Shown: piece after piece, positions 1-9,436 of the stretch
How the letters are laid out: every line of letters begins with the position of its first letter
Position numbering within the stretch: the stretch's first letter is position 1
NCBI GenBank assembly: GCA_017161705.1
Contig: JADFCW010000020.1
Coordinates: 1-37,628, forward strand
Length of the DNA: 37,628 nucleotides
Reading direction: 5' to 3'
From: Candidatus Sumerlaeota bacterium
Lineage (GTDB): Bacteria > Sumerlaeota > Sumerlaeia > JADFCW01
Program-made: the position numbers and the translations under genes
The notes under the pieces: model-generated
What the model was told of the DNA's origin: nothing
Databases searched by the model: none
What the model saw: the letters and a program-made list of their open reading frames with translations, nothing else

Positions 1-1
1 C

Positions 2-925
2 TACGCCTATCATTTGGCGCTTTCCTGCGCCTACGAGCCGCTGATGCATCCGCAATTCGACGAAATCCTCGAGATTGCCTCGCGCCATGAAGTCCCCGAA
101 TGGGGAATTGTGACCAACGGCGTGCTCCTGAACGAAAAGGTTTCCGCGGCGCTGATTCAGCGCCGCATGGTCGTGCTTAGCGTTTCGCTCGACGGCGCAA
201 CACGCCAGACGTATCGCGACATTCGCGGCGTGGACGCCTTCGACCGCGTGCTCGGCAACGTTCGCACCTTGCAGGCGATGAAACGCCGCGCCGGAAGCGA
301 GCTTCCGCATCTGTTTGTCAACTTTGTTCTGATGAAGCGCAACGTCGGCGAGATTGTGCCCTTTTTGGAACTGTGCCGCGAACTAGGCGCCGAGGACGTG
401 ACGTTTGTCCACGTCATGCCGCGTTCGCGCGACAATCCCGACTCGCTGCTGCTTGCGCCCGACCTGTACGCTGCCGCCTACGAGGCTGCCCGCCGCGTCA
501 TTGCCGACAGCTCCATGCGTGTGTTGCTTCCCGCGCCGTTCACGGCCGAAGAACTGGCCGCCGCCGACGGCGCCCCGCGCGAACGGCGGTTGCAGCAAAG
601 CCGAAGCAGCGACTTGCGCAACGCCGGCGCGCGCGTGACGTCGCAGCGCGTCGAGGCCGCCGGCGATACCATCTACTGCGCGTCTCCGTGGATGATGCTC
701 TTCATTTCGCCCAACGGCGACGTCCATCCGTGCAGCCATCGCCAGAACGACCCGCCTTTCGGCAATCTTGCCACGTCTCCCTTCGAGGCGATCTGGAATG
801 GGCCGGCTTTTCTCGAACTGCGCCGCCGCCTTTATGCGCATGACCTCGAAGGCCGCTGTCTGGCCTGCGAAGCCCAGACGCCCAACAGTGAACCGATGGT
901 CCGGCGCCCCATTCGCTTGTTGTGA
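2..925 (+). CDS. Radical SAM/SPASM domain protein, 5'-truncated by the window edge
   Basis: Frame is open from base 2; radical-SAM-like core (VTNGVLL, VSLDGATRQTYRDIRG) and SPASM-like C-terminus (CASPWMMLFISPNGDVHPC...GRCLACEA); the CxxxCxxC motif lies outside the window. Confidence 0.85.
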   Translation, partial: YAYHLALSCAYEPLMHPQFDEILEIASRHEVPEWGIVTNGVLLNEKVSAALIQRRMVVLSVSLDGATRQTYRDIRGVDAFDRVLGNVRTLQAMKRRAGSELPHLFVNFVLMKRNVGEIVPFLELCRELGAEDVTFVHVMPRSRDNPDSLLLAPDLYAAAYEAARRVIADSSMRVLLPAPFTAEELAAADGAPRERRLQQSRSSDLRNAGARVTSQRVEAAGDTIYCASPWMMLFISPNGDVHPCSHRQNDPPFGNLATSPFEAIWNGPAFLELRRRLYAHDLEGRCLACEAQTPNSEPMVRRPIRLL

Positions 926-1036
926 CTCTGCCCGTCTGTGGGATTATCCAAACCCGAAGTCTTTCCCCCCGCTCTTCCTCCCCGCAGGCGGGGAGAGGGA
1001 AGGGAGGAGTTTTCCGATAGAGGCAAAAAAAAGAGA

Positions 1037-1075
1037 GCCGCTGCCTTGCGTGGCAGCGGCCCTTTGTTTGTTTTT
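1037..1075. terminator. Bidirectional Rho-independent terminator between convergent genes
   Basis: GCCGCTGCC-ttgcgt-GGCAGCGGC (9-bp perfect stem, 1037-1060), preceded by an A-rich run and followed by cctttgtttgttttt. Confidence 0.85.
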
Positions 1076-1099
1076 GTCTTGGCGCTTTTCTGACGCCTC

Positions 1100-2506
1100 T
1101 CAGGCCAGCGACAGGATGTCTTTCGGCACTTCCAGGCGGATTTTCTTTTCCATCGCTTCGAGGCCAAGCAGCGCGGGGACGGCGCTCTTCAGGCCGACCA
1201 TGCCGTCGCAGAACGGATTGAGCTTGTCGAGCACGGACTGTTTGAAGCCGGTCAGCTCGATCTCGTAGGTAGCTTTCTTCAACGAGGCTGTGGCGGTGTC
1301 CACAAGGTCCACGATGTCCATGCCGGCGACTTTTTCCAGACGCGTTCCCGGCGAGGGCGTGCCGTTCAGAACGATACCGGCCTTGTGTTCCTTGTGAATC
1401 ACGTTCGGGCTGTTCAACGGCTCGCGATGGGCGGCGGGCATCCACAGTTGCTCCTGCACGCCGGGTTCGAGGAAGAACAACCCGCAGAGTTTCGACAGGT
1501 GGGCCATGATCAGCGTGCCTTTTTCGCCCTGAATGATCTCGAAGGCCTCGCCGAACGGGCTGAACGAGTTGGTGGTGATGGACTGATAGGTCAGCTGGAT
1601 GCCGTCGGGGTACTCGTAGATCAGGTGCACGTTGTCGAAAATGTCGCGTTTGGGAAGGTTGGCGCCCATCTTGCTGTCGTCGTTGTCAATCTTGCCGACG
1701 CCAACGATGGCTTCGGGCATTTTATCTTCCATGAACCAGTTCATGATGTCGAGCTGGTGGCTGGCCAATTCGGTCATCAGTCCGCCCGAATACTTGCGGT
1801 AGAGCCGCCAGTTGAGGACTTCGTCTTCGGTTTCATAGCCCCATTTTTTGAAGTCCACGCCCTGCATGGGCTCGGCGGGCTTGCGCCACGTGCCGTTGCG
1901 GTTCCACTGACAGGTGATGTTGTTGATCTTGCCGAGCAGTCCCTTGTCAATGTAATGCCCCTTGGCGAAGTGATAGAGCGGATGGTAGCGGAGATGGTGG
2001 CCGATTTGGAGGATTTTGCCGGCAGCCATTTGCGCCTTGAGCATGGCCTTGCAGGAGGGAATGTCATAGGCCATGGTTTTTTCGCAGAAGACATGGCGGC
2101 CGCATTTGAACGCTTCCTCGACCATTTCCTTGTGGAACTTCAAGGGTGTCACGATCATGACGGCGTCCATGTCGGCTTCTTTGAGCAACACGCGCCAGTC
2201 GTCGTAAATCTTGGCCTGTCCGCCGGCAATCTTATTGGCTTCCTGAGCGCGTGCGGGGAGCACGTCGCAGACGGCCGTGAACTTCCAGCCGGGCACGCGC
2301 AGGGCTGCCGGCATGAGGTTCAGACGGGCCTGGCTGCCGCAGCCAATGAGACCCACTTTGAAAGGCCGGTCGTCGGGGGCTCCCGCGGCCGCAGGTGCAG
2401 CCTCGGCGGCCCACGATTTGTAAGCCTCGATCATGGCCGCGCTGCCCGCGAGGAATCCCGCCGAGGTCTGGAGAAATCCTCTCCGACTCACACTCTGATT
2501 GTTCAT
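1100..2506 (-). CDS. Gfo/Idh/MocA family oxidoreductase with Tat signal peptide
   Basis: Tat motif SRRGFLQTSAGFLAGSAA; Rossmann KVGLIGCGSQAR; EKTMAYD and HHLRYHP motifs typical of the family. Confidence 0.9.
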   Translation of the reverse strand: MNNQSVSRRGFLQTSAGFLAGSAAMIEAYKSWAAEAAPAAAGAPDDRPFKVGLIGCGSQARLNLMPAALRVPGWKFTAVCDVLPARAQEANKIAGGQAKIYDDWRVLLKEADMDAVMIVTPLKFHKEMVEEAFKCGRHVFCEKTMAYDIPSCKAMLKAQMAAGKILQIGHHLRYHPLYHFAKGHYIDKGLLGKINNITCQWNRNGTWRKPAEPMQGVDFKKWGYETEDEVLNWRLYRKYSGGLMTELASHQLDIMNWFMEDKMPEAIVGVGKIDNDDSKMGANLPKRDIFDNVHLIYEYPDGIQLTYQSITTNSFSPFGEAFEIIQGEKGTLIMAHLSKLCGLFFLEPGVQEQLWMPAAHREPLNSPNVIHKEHKAGIVLNGTPSPGTRLEKVAGMDIVDLVDTATASLKKATYEIELTGFKQSVLDKLNPFCDGMVGLKSAVPALLGLEAMEKKIRLEVPKDILSLA

Positions 2507-2736
2507 TGTTCCTCCTCCTTAAGGGGGACGTTGGATTACCGCTTGTTTTTTGCGCTGTGTTTCTTTCCACACAAACGGCAGTTCTTCTCTTTCTGTTTAT
2601 CCGACCGTCAAGCTCAAAAAAAGGTTAGGCTGGGCGCGCGCAACTTGTTGAGGGAAAAACATCCGGCGCATCGGCCAGGTCTAGCGAGGTGTCTTTTCAA
2701 TCCTTTTCGGACGCCGAGGACGGCGTCCCTCCCGCC

Positions 2737-4800
2737 TTACAGCTCGGACGTATCCTCCAGGTCCGCTGGCGCAGCGTCCAGGTCCGCCGGCGCCTTGTCG
2801 CGCGGCGGCGGTTCGGTATCGGCAAGGTTCAATTCCCGCAGCAACTCGCCGATGTTCAACCCAACGGCTGATGTCTTCTGTGTATAGGCAGCCACCTCCC
2901 GCGATTCCTGCTCCTTCAGAAAAGCACGCCGGCTCAGCGAAATCTTTTGCTCCCGGCTGTCTATTTTGATCACCTTCGCCTCGACCGTGTCGCCGACTTT
3001 CACGACATCTTCGGGTTTATCCACGCGCTCTGTGTCCAACTGCGAGATGTGGATCAGGCCCTCGACTTCCGGGGCCAGTTGCACAAACACGCCGTAGGGC
3101 GTCACGCTGGTGACCGGTCCTTGCACGACCGATCCTACGCGATGCGACTCGACGAAGCGTTCGAACGGGCTTTTCGCCAGTTGCTTCAGTCCCAGGCTGA
3201 TCCGCCGTTTTTCGCCGTCCAGCCGCAGGACAACCGCCTCGACCTCGTCGCCGACTTTGACATAATGGGACGGCGACTTCGGCTTTTTCTCCCACGACAT
3301 GTCGGAGACATGGATGAGTCCTTCGATCGCGTCGGTCAGCCGTACGAACGCCCCATAGGAAGTCACCGAGGTCACGGTTCCCTTCACGACGGTCTGGGGT
3401 GGGAACCGCTGCTCGACCTCCAGCCACGGGTCCTTGGTCACCTGCTTGAGGCCCAGGGACATGCGTCGCTGCGCTTTGTCCACGCTCAGAACGACGGCTT
3501 TGACCGTATCGCCCACGCGCAGATAGTCTTCTACTTTCTTTGGTCCTTTGTCCCAGGAGAGATCGGAGGCATGGATCAGACCGCGGACGCCTTCTTCGAG
3601 GCTGACAAACGCGCCGAATTCCGCCAGGCCGACAACTTTGCCTTTGACGATGGTTTCGGGCGGATATTTCTCTTCGATTTTTTCCCACGGGTCGGGCCGC
3701 GCCTGTTTCCGGCTGAGGGCGATTCGCCCCGTTTCGCGGTCCACGCTGATCACGCGAACCTTCAGGTCCCGCCCTTCTTTCAAATACTCCCTCGGATCGG
3801 CGTTGATCTCCCACGAAACCTCGGAGCGCGGGATCAGGCCGTCAATGCCGCCGAGGTCGGCAAATGCGCCGAAGTCCATGATCTTTCGCACGCGTACCAC
3901 GCGCTCCTGTCCGACTTCGAGGGAGTCGAGGATGCGGCGGCGTTTGCGCTCGGCGTCTTCCTGCAGCAATTTCCGGCGCGAGACAATCACGCGCTTTCGC
4001 TCGCGGTCGGTCTCCAGCACGCAAACTTGGACTTCCCGGCCAACCCACTCCTCGAGGTTTTCGACCCGCGAGGTATCTATTTGCGAGGCGGGCATGAACG
4101 CCGGAATCCCCACGTCCACGATCAAGCCCGATTTGACCACTTGCACCACCCGGCCCGTCAGGGTGCTTTGCTGTTTGGCTGCTTCGGTGATCCGCTGCCA
4201 TGCAATCTCGGCCGCAGCCTGACGGTAGGAAACAAAGACCTGGCCGGTGTCCGTCTCGCGGCCCATGATCCGCACCGGAATGCGGTCGCCGACGGCCACG
4301 CGGATTTCCCCCTGAGGGTCCACGAACTCGTCAATTTCGATGATCCCCTCGGCCTTGTCGCCCACGTCCACCAACACATAGGTGCGCTTGACATCCACAA
4401 TTTCGGCTTCCACGATATCGCCGGCCGAAAAGTCCTGAATCTTGTCGAGGTAGGCGTCCAGCATCTGGCCGAATTCATCACTAGAGGCTGCGCCGGCTGT
4501 TTCGGCGGACGTTTCTACTTCTTCTTCCACCGCTTCCGTTTCCGGTTCGACCTCCACCGCTGCGGCCTTGCCGTTCGACAGCGGTTCCGCCGATTCCGCG
4601 GCAGCCACGGGGGGCTGTGCGGACGCGGCCATGGGCGACGGCTCCGTTCCCTCCAGCGCCTCGCCGGTTTCGTCCTTGGGCGTCCGGTCTGTTCCCCCCA
4701 AAATCCTTAAAGGATCGATCGGCGACAGTTCGTCTTCGATTTCACCGCCGATGGGTGCTTCTTTTTCCGGATTCACGGGGCCGTGATTTTCATTGGACAT
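2737..4800 (-). CDS. rpsA: 30S ribosomal protein S1 homologue with six S1 repeats and an acidic N-terminal extension
   Basis: Six S1/OB repeats readable (e.g. VKGKVVGLAEFGAFVSLEEGVRGLIHASDLSW). Confidence 0.9.
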   Translation of the reverse strand: MSNENHGPVNPEKEAPIGGEIEDELSPIDPLRILGGTDRTPKDETGEALEGTEPSPMAASAQPPVAAAESAEPLSNGKAAAVEVEPETEAVEEEVETSAETAGAASSDEFGQMLDAYLDKIQDFSAGDIVEAEIVDVKRTYVLVDVGDKAEGIIEIDEFVDPQGEIRVAVGDRIPVRIMGRETDTGQVFVSYRQAAAEIAWQRITEAAKQQSTLTGRVVQVVKSGLIVDVGIPAFMPASQIDTSRVENLEEWVGREVQVCVLETDRERKRVIVSRRKLLQEDAERKRRRILDSLEVGQERVVRVRKIMDFGAFADLGGIDGLIPRSEVSWEINADPREYLKEGRDLKVRVISVDRETGRIALSRKQARPDPWEKIEEKYPPETIVKGKVVGLAEFGAFVSLEEGVRGLIHASDLSWDKGPKKVEDYLRVGDTVKAVVLSVDKAQRRMSLGLKQVTKDPWLEVEQRFPPQTVVKGTVTSVTSYGAFVRLTDAIEGLIHVSDMSWEKKPKSPSHYVKVGDEVEAVVLRLDGEKRRISLGLKQLAKSPFERFVESHRVGSVVQGPVTSVTPYGVFVQLAPEVEGLIHISQLDTERVDKPEDVVKVGDTVEAKVIKIDSREQKISLSRRAFLKEQESREVAAYTQKTSAVGLNIGELLRELNLADTEPPPRDKAPADLDAAPADLEDTSEL

Positions 4801-5176
4801 GAAACAACATGCTCCTGAAAAGCGATTCGTGATTCACACTCGCGCAAACGCATCCGTCTGCTTGCCGCACTGGTGCGGCGGGCCCCTTCCCATGAGTATC
4901 GCTAAGAGTTATGCGGTATTCGGGTGTGACCGCGTGTTGCCGGTTTGTTTTTGTTTCCACCCTTCGCGGCAACACAGCGGCGGATTCAGCTGGAGACGCT
5001 CCCGCGCGGTTTGCGTGAAAGGATTCCGCCGGGCGACCGGTCGTCTTTTTCTTCCTCGCTTTTTGCACCTGGCTGTTCCTACCGCCGAACACAGGATGGT
5101 TGCTAAAAGCCCGCCTCGCCTCTGTCAAGGCTAATCCAACCCCGCTGTCGCGGCCGAGATCTTTTCCGCAAACAGG

Positions 5177-5800
5177 TCAAGCTGGGAGATGGTAGTCTTT
5201 TATGACTTTGGAGACGTTCTGCGCACAGCTGCGGCGCTGCGCCCAGAGATCGTAGAGATGGCGCAGCGCCTCGCGGAGATTGCCGTTGTGTTTGTCAAAT
5301 AGATGAAAAATCAGATCCGACGGCAGGGCATCGGCTCCCGCCAACTGGGCCGCAATGTAGCCGAGCAACTGCGGGGTTGTCCGGCACTCGATCAAGGTCG
5401 GCAGCAGGCCCGGGCGGTGCGACGTGATGATCAGTCCGCCGGCGCGCGAGGTTTTCCGTTTCAACCGCGCCCACGACCGCGGCCGCATCAGGTCGGCGCC
5501 GTCGAAAAGCACAACATCGCGCATGTTCAATTCGGTGATAAACCGGCGCAAAGCATCCGGCGGGAACGAGTTCTCTTCCTCCGTCAGGCGCAGCCGCGCA
5601 GGTGTGAAGCCCAGGGCGCGCAAATGCGGTTCGAGGTCTTCGAGCAGCGTGGTCTTGCCGGAGCCGTGGGGGCCGACGACGGCTGCGCGATACTCCAGCG
5701 CTTTCAGCCGTTCCAGCAATTCGGGCCAGGTAATCCCGAGCGGGCAGTAGCGAATGCGCAGAACGCGGTCGGCGGAAAATGGATTGTCTCGGGCTTTCAT
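5177..5800 (-). CDS. P-loop ATPase, 207 aa
   Basis: Walker A GPHGSGKTT; Walker B-like DVVLFDGADL. Confidence 0.7.
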   Translation of the reverse strand: MKARDNPFSADRVLRIRYCPLGITWPELLERLKALEYRAAVVGPHGSGKTTLLEDLEPHLRALGFTPARLRLTEEENSFPPDALRRFITELNMRDVVLFDGADLMRPRSWARLKRKTSRAGGLIITSHRPGLLPTLIECRTTPQLLGYIAAQLAGADALPSDLIFHLFDKHNGNLREALRHLYDLWAQRRSCAQNVSKVIKDYHLPA

Positions 5801-6180
5801 TCTGGGCTGGCGAAATCCGGATAGAGCAGAATTTCCCTGCCGGTTGGCGACAGAGTGATTTCGAGCCGCTCGGTCTCGCCCGAAGGTTCGACCACAAGTT
5901 CAATGGCCCACACGAGCGAAATCAATTTGCCCGAAAAACTGTAAGGTGCTTTTGGCAGCGTGAAACGGAGCGGTTGTTGATCGCTCAGCGGCGGGCGATC
6001 GAAGCGGAGCGCAGCGGCAACTTCCGTGTCCGTCGTGCCTTTGCCGCGCGTGAACCAGAACAGGCGGACCTCGATGGATTCCGCCGGTTGGTTCAGCCGC
6101 CAGGCGACGTGGCCCTCGACGGTCTCGCTCGGCAAGAACGCTGTGCGGTTGTCGCGGAGGACAATGTAAAGGGCGCTCAC
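5797..6180 (-). CDS. Hypothetical protein, possible arrestin-like beta-sandwich
   Basis: 127-aa ORF with 4-nt overlaps to both neighbours in the same operon. Confidence 0.6.
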   Translation of the reverse strand: MSALYIVLRDNRTAFLPSETVEGHVAWRLNQPAESIEVRLFWFTRGKGTTDTEVAAALRFDRPPLSDQQPLRFTLPKAPYSFSGKLISLVWAIELVVEPSGETERLEITLSPTGREILLYPDFASPE

Positions 6181-7925
6181 GGCTCGTCTCCTTGTTCTCC
6201 ATTGGCGGGCAGGACTGTAAAATCGAACTCTTCATTGACGTCGGGCCATCTGTCCACTTCACCGTGTACTTTGACTTTCCAGACGATTGTATTATTGGGC
6301 GCCGAGAACGAGTGCATCGTATGGGGGGGAATCACGAACCGACCGCGCCCGATTCCCATTTCGGTGCGGTGCGTGGTATCGGCGATGGGGATCGCGGCGA
6401 AAGTCTTCGTATCCGTGGCGGTCGAGGTGCCGCGGCGATACGTGGCTTGCTCGCGGCCCTGGAGTTCAATGCGCAGACGGGAGAGTTTCGACGTCCGGCC
6501 TTTCAACTCCCACTCGATATCCACGGCTGCACCGAGGGGCGCCGCGGCTGCGCTGAGATGGATGCGCGGCCATGGGTTGAACAGGGCAAGGAAGTAATAG
6601 ATGCTGCCGGCGATCATGGCGAGCCCCGCCAGCAGAAAAGGGATCGCAAAAAGGGTTTCGAAATAATTGAGACGGCCTTTTTGCCAACCGGCGGCCACGT
6701 CGGCAAACAGAAATGAGCATATACCGTTCCAGGCGAGTGCGAGGAAAGCCATACCCGCGAACTTGGCCGCCCGTATGCCTTTGGCTTCCAGTGTCACGGG
6801 CCCGGGCGCCGCGTCGGGCAAGGTCCTATGGCGGATTGGCCGCGGTCCACCGGCAGGGTCCATTCTTGTCCAATGCTGCTTATCTTCCACACCGGGCGGG
6901 CGGAGGCGATGAGCAAGACCGATGGCGCCGATTCCCATGAAGGCCAGCGGGATGAGTCCGAAAAGCAGAACAGGAGAGAGCCCCCGTTTGAGGACGGCGT
7001 CGTGCGGGTCTTTGGGATTGACAAAACAGATGGTTTCACGGCCCGGCGGATGCTGCCGCACCACTTTCGCCTTTCCCTCATAGCCGCTGGAGGATAACCG
7101 CAATAAGCCGTAGCGGTTCGACCGGTATTGTTTTCCGTTCACCTCATATTCATACAGAATGTCTATGCTGTAGGTATGGCCGTCATCGTTGGAGTGTGTG
7201 CGCACGGTGCTGGAGATCACTTTGCAAGGCGTGGGCTCCCACTGGCGCGCGGCAAGCCAGCGAAAAACAGGAAGAACCGTAAAGTAATATGACAGCATTC
7301 CGCCGATCAGGAAGAATGCGCCAAAGACGAGTATGCCTCCGGCGGGGCTGGCGACCTTTCGGGGGCGCGGCGTTTTTTTCGATAGGGATACGGACTTTTT
7401 TGCCCGCTTCTTTTTCTTCGAGCGCGCCCCGCCGAACCACAGAAAATAAAGCCCGCCGGCGCCAATCGCCGGGAAGATCAGCGTGATCAGACACGCCAGT
7501 CCCACCAGCGGGCTTTGCGGTTGGAGAATCGCTTCAGTCGGATTCGCGGGATTCACATAACAGCGGGCCGTGCTGCCTGCCGGAAAGCAGTCGGCAAGCC
7601 GCTGTGCCTTGTTGTAGCTCGAATAGCGGGCGCTGCCAAACGTATACTGGTGCGACGTGTATCGCTCGCCGTTGTATGTGTAGCGATATGCAACCTGAAC
7701 CTGATAGGGATTTTCGCCGCCGACATCGTTGACGCCGCTCGAGAGAATCTCGCATTCGACCGTCGGCCAGCTATGGGAACGCGCATTGCGGACGGTCTGC
7801 TGCGCCACGACAACCGTAAGGGCGGAACCGACAAGGAAGAAGGCCGCGAATACTATCGAGCCCACAACCCTGCCCGCACAACCGGGATTGCGGGAGGAGT
7901 TCGCGCCAGATTTGACCGTGAACAT
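6177..7925 (-). CDS. Membrane protein with two DUF3592-like domains and a C-terminal beta-sandwich-like region
   Basis: Two internal repeats of W..(V/C)..SS...Y...Y.Y..NG..Y.S...(C)(Y/F)VNP; several TM segments. Confidence 0.75.
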   Translation of the reverse strand: MFTVKSGANSSRNPGCAGRVVGSIVFAAFFLVGSALTVVVAQQTVRNARSHSWPTVECEILSSGVNDVGGENPYQVQVAYRYTYNGERYTSHQYTFGSARYSSYNKAQRLADCFPAGSTARCYVNPANPTEAILQPQSPLVGLACLITLIFPAIGAGGLYFLWFGGARSKKKKRAKKSVSLSKKTPRPRKVASPAGGILVFGAFFLIGGMLSYYFTVLPVFRWLAARQWEPTPCKVISSTVRTHSNDDGHTYSIDILYEYEVNGKQYRSNRYGLLRLSSSGYEGKAKVVRQHPPGRETICFVNPKDPHDAVLKRGLSPVLLFGLIPLAFMGIGAIGLAHRLRPPGVEDKQHWTRMDPAGGPRPIRHRTLPDAAPGPVTLEAKGIRAAKFAGMAFLALAWNGICSFLFADVAAGWQKGRLNYFETLFAIPFLLAGLAMIAGSIYYFLALFNPWPRIHLSAAAAPLGAAVDIEWELKGRTSKLSRLRIELQGREQATYRRGTSTATDTKTFAAIPIADTTHRTEMGIGRGRFVIPPHTMHSFSAPNNTIVWKVKVHGEVDRWPDVNEEFDFTVLPANGEQGDEP

Positions 7926-7988
7926 GCCGTTGCCATCCTCGCGTTTGCCGCCTCTTTCGGACCCATTGAGTTATGAATACAACTATAC

Positions 7989-8002
7989 GGGGGTTCAACC
8001 CC
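7989..8002. promoter_or_regulatory. Near-perfect palindrome in the divergent promoter region (possible operator)
   Basis: GGGGTTCAACCCC between the divergent DUF3592 operon and the hydrogenase operon. Confidence 0.3.
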
Positions 8003-8107
8003 AAAAACATACCCGGTTGCAGTTTGCACAAGGGCTACCCGAGTGGCTTTTTTCATTTGACAGTGAGCCGTCCATTTTTTGACATGTGGGACGTTGTCTG
8101 GGGTTGG

Positions 8108-8132
8108 TCGGGCTGCAAAAAAGCCCGATTTT
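8108..8132 (+). terminator. Short hairpin plus T-run upstream of the hydrogenase operon
   Basis: TCGGGCT-gcaaaaa-AGCCCGA-TTTT (7-bp stem). Confidence 0.4.
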
Positions 8133-8221
8133 GTAAAAGAATGGTTTGTGAAATTGATCACAAATTGCGCGGACTTGGCAGTCCATCACTTCGCAGCCTA
8201 TTTTTCGAGCATGGCCTGGCG

Positions 8222-8683
8222 TTGCGCTCAACGGTAATTGTAGGTTTAGGCAATGATCTTCTTAGCGACGACGGCGTCGGTCTCTATGTAGCCCGCCGGT
8301 TGCGCCGGCAGTTGGACCCCAGGTTTTATGAGGTTCTCGAGTTATCGGTCGGCGGCATAGAATTGGTGGAACGTCTGGCGGGTTTCCGGCGGGCGATCAT
8401 CATAGACGGCTGCCGAACGGGCCGATGCGTTCCCGGCACTGTGACGCAACATCGAGCGGAGGAGTTCAACCGAAGCCTGCGGCTGAGCTCTTTTCACACG
8501 ATGGATTTTGGAACGGCGCTCGAGCTGGCGCGGCGGCTGGGCGCAAGGCTGCCCGATGAGATCATTGTCTTTGCGATCGAGGTCGAGGACGTTGAAACCC
8601 TGGGGGAGTGCTGCACACCGCATGTCGAGGCGGCGATCGAACCCGCCGCCCGGGCGGTGAGGGAGTTTGTAGAGAGCCGGTAG
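8222..8683 (+). CDS. [NiFe]-hydrogenase maturation endopeptidase (HycI/HyaD/FrcD family)
   Basis: VIVGLGNDLLSDDGVGLYVARRL and IIIDGCRTG motifs; start uncertain (TTG 8222, or ATG 8141 in the same frame). Confidence 0.85.
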   Translation: MRSTVIVGLGNDLLSDDGVGLYVARRLRRQLDPRFYEVLELSVGGIELVERLAGFRRAIIIDGCRTGRCVPGTVTQHRAEEFNRSLRLSSFHTMDFGTALELARRLGARLPDEIIVFAIEVEDVETLGECCTPHVEAAIEPAARAVREFVESR

Positions 8684-8690
8684 CGGATCA

Positions 8691-8726
8691 GTCCGACCTG
8701 TCCGACGCGTCCGACCGGTCCGATTG
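8691..8726 (+). repeat. 9-bp tandem repeat, site 1
   Basis: gtccgacct|gtccgacgc|gtccgaccg|gtccgattg. Confidence 0.8.
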
Positions 8727-8759
8727 ATTCGATGGATCACCCAGAAAGGAAGAACCAGT

Positions 8760-9416
8760 ATGGCGCACCTGGAGACTCCGGGAACGCTGCCCGCGCGCGA
8801 GAGCGAGTTGCGGCGCGCGTTCCTGTCACAAGTGGACATTGTTCCGGGCGGCGAACGGCTGCGAAAGTGCATCCAATGCGGGACGTGCACGGGCTCGTGC
8901 CCTGTCAGTTACGCGATGGACCTGTCGCCGCGCGAGGTCATCGCGCGGTTCCGCGCCGGCGACATCGAGACCATCTTGCGTAGCCGCACCATTTGGATTT
9001 GCGCTTCGTGTTATGCATGCACGGTGCGGTGCCCGGTCGAAATCCGCATCACGGATTTGCTCTATGCCCTCAAGCGCGTGGCCATGGGGAAGAACATTCG
9101 CCCGCGGCAGTTTCCTGTTTATGCGCTGTCGGAGGCGTTCGTGCGCAGCGTGAAGTGGTTCGGCCGCAACTATGAAATGGGCCTGCTGACCGAATTTTTT
9201 CTGCGGTCGCTGAAATGGGTCAATCTCTTAAAGATGGCCCCGCTCGGTCTGAAGATGCTGAAGGCGGGGCGTCTGGGGCTGTTTCCCGAGCGGATTGCCG
9301 GCCACGCCGATTTGAAAAAGATCATCGCGCGCGCCGAAGAGATCGAACAGCCCCGCGAGCCGGTTCCCGTTCGCGCTGTCACCGACGAGGTCGGCTACAA
9401 AGCCATTCAAAGCTGA
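8760..9416 (+). CDS. hdrC: Heterodisulfide reductase subunit C-like, two [4Fe-4S]
   Basis: CIQCGTCTGSCP and CASCYACTVRCP motifs; followed by hdrB. Confidence 0.92.
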   Translation: MAHLETPGTLPARESELRRAFLSQVDIVPGGERLRKCIQCGTCTGSCPVSYAMDLSPREVIARFRAGDIETILRSRTIWICASCYACTVRCPVEIRITDLLYALKRVAMGKNIRPRQFPVYALSEAFVRSVKWFGRNYEMGLLTEFFLRSLKWVNLLKMAPLGLKMLKAGRLGLFPERIAGHADLKKIIARAEEIEQPREPVPVRAVTDEVGYKAIQS

Positions 9417-9436
9417 GTCACGACGGAGAACGTGCA

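Noticed and set aside
1385-2887. 500-aa plus-strand ORF opposite the Gfo/Idh/MocA gene
   Set aside because: Antisense shadow ORF; the minus-strand protein has a Tat signal and family motifs
2947-4710. 587-aa plus-strand ORF opposite rpsA
   Set aside because: Mirror of the S1 repeats read in antisense; no independent support
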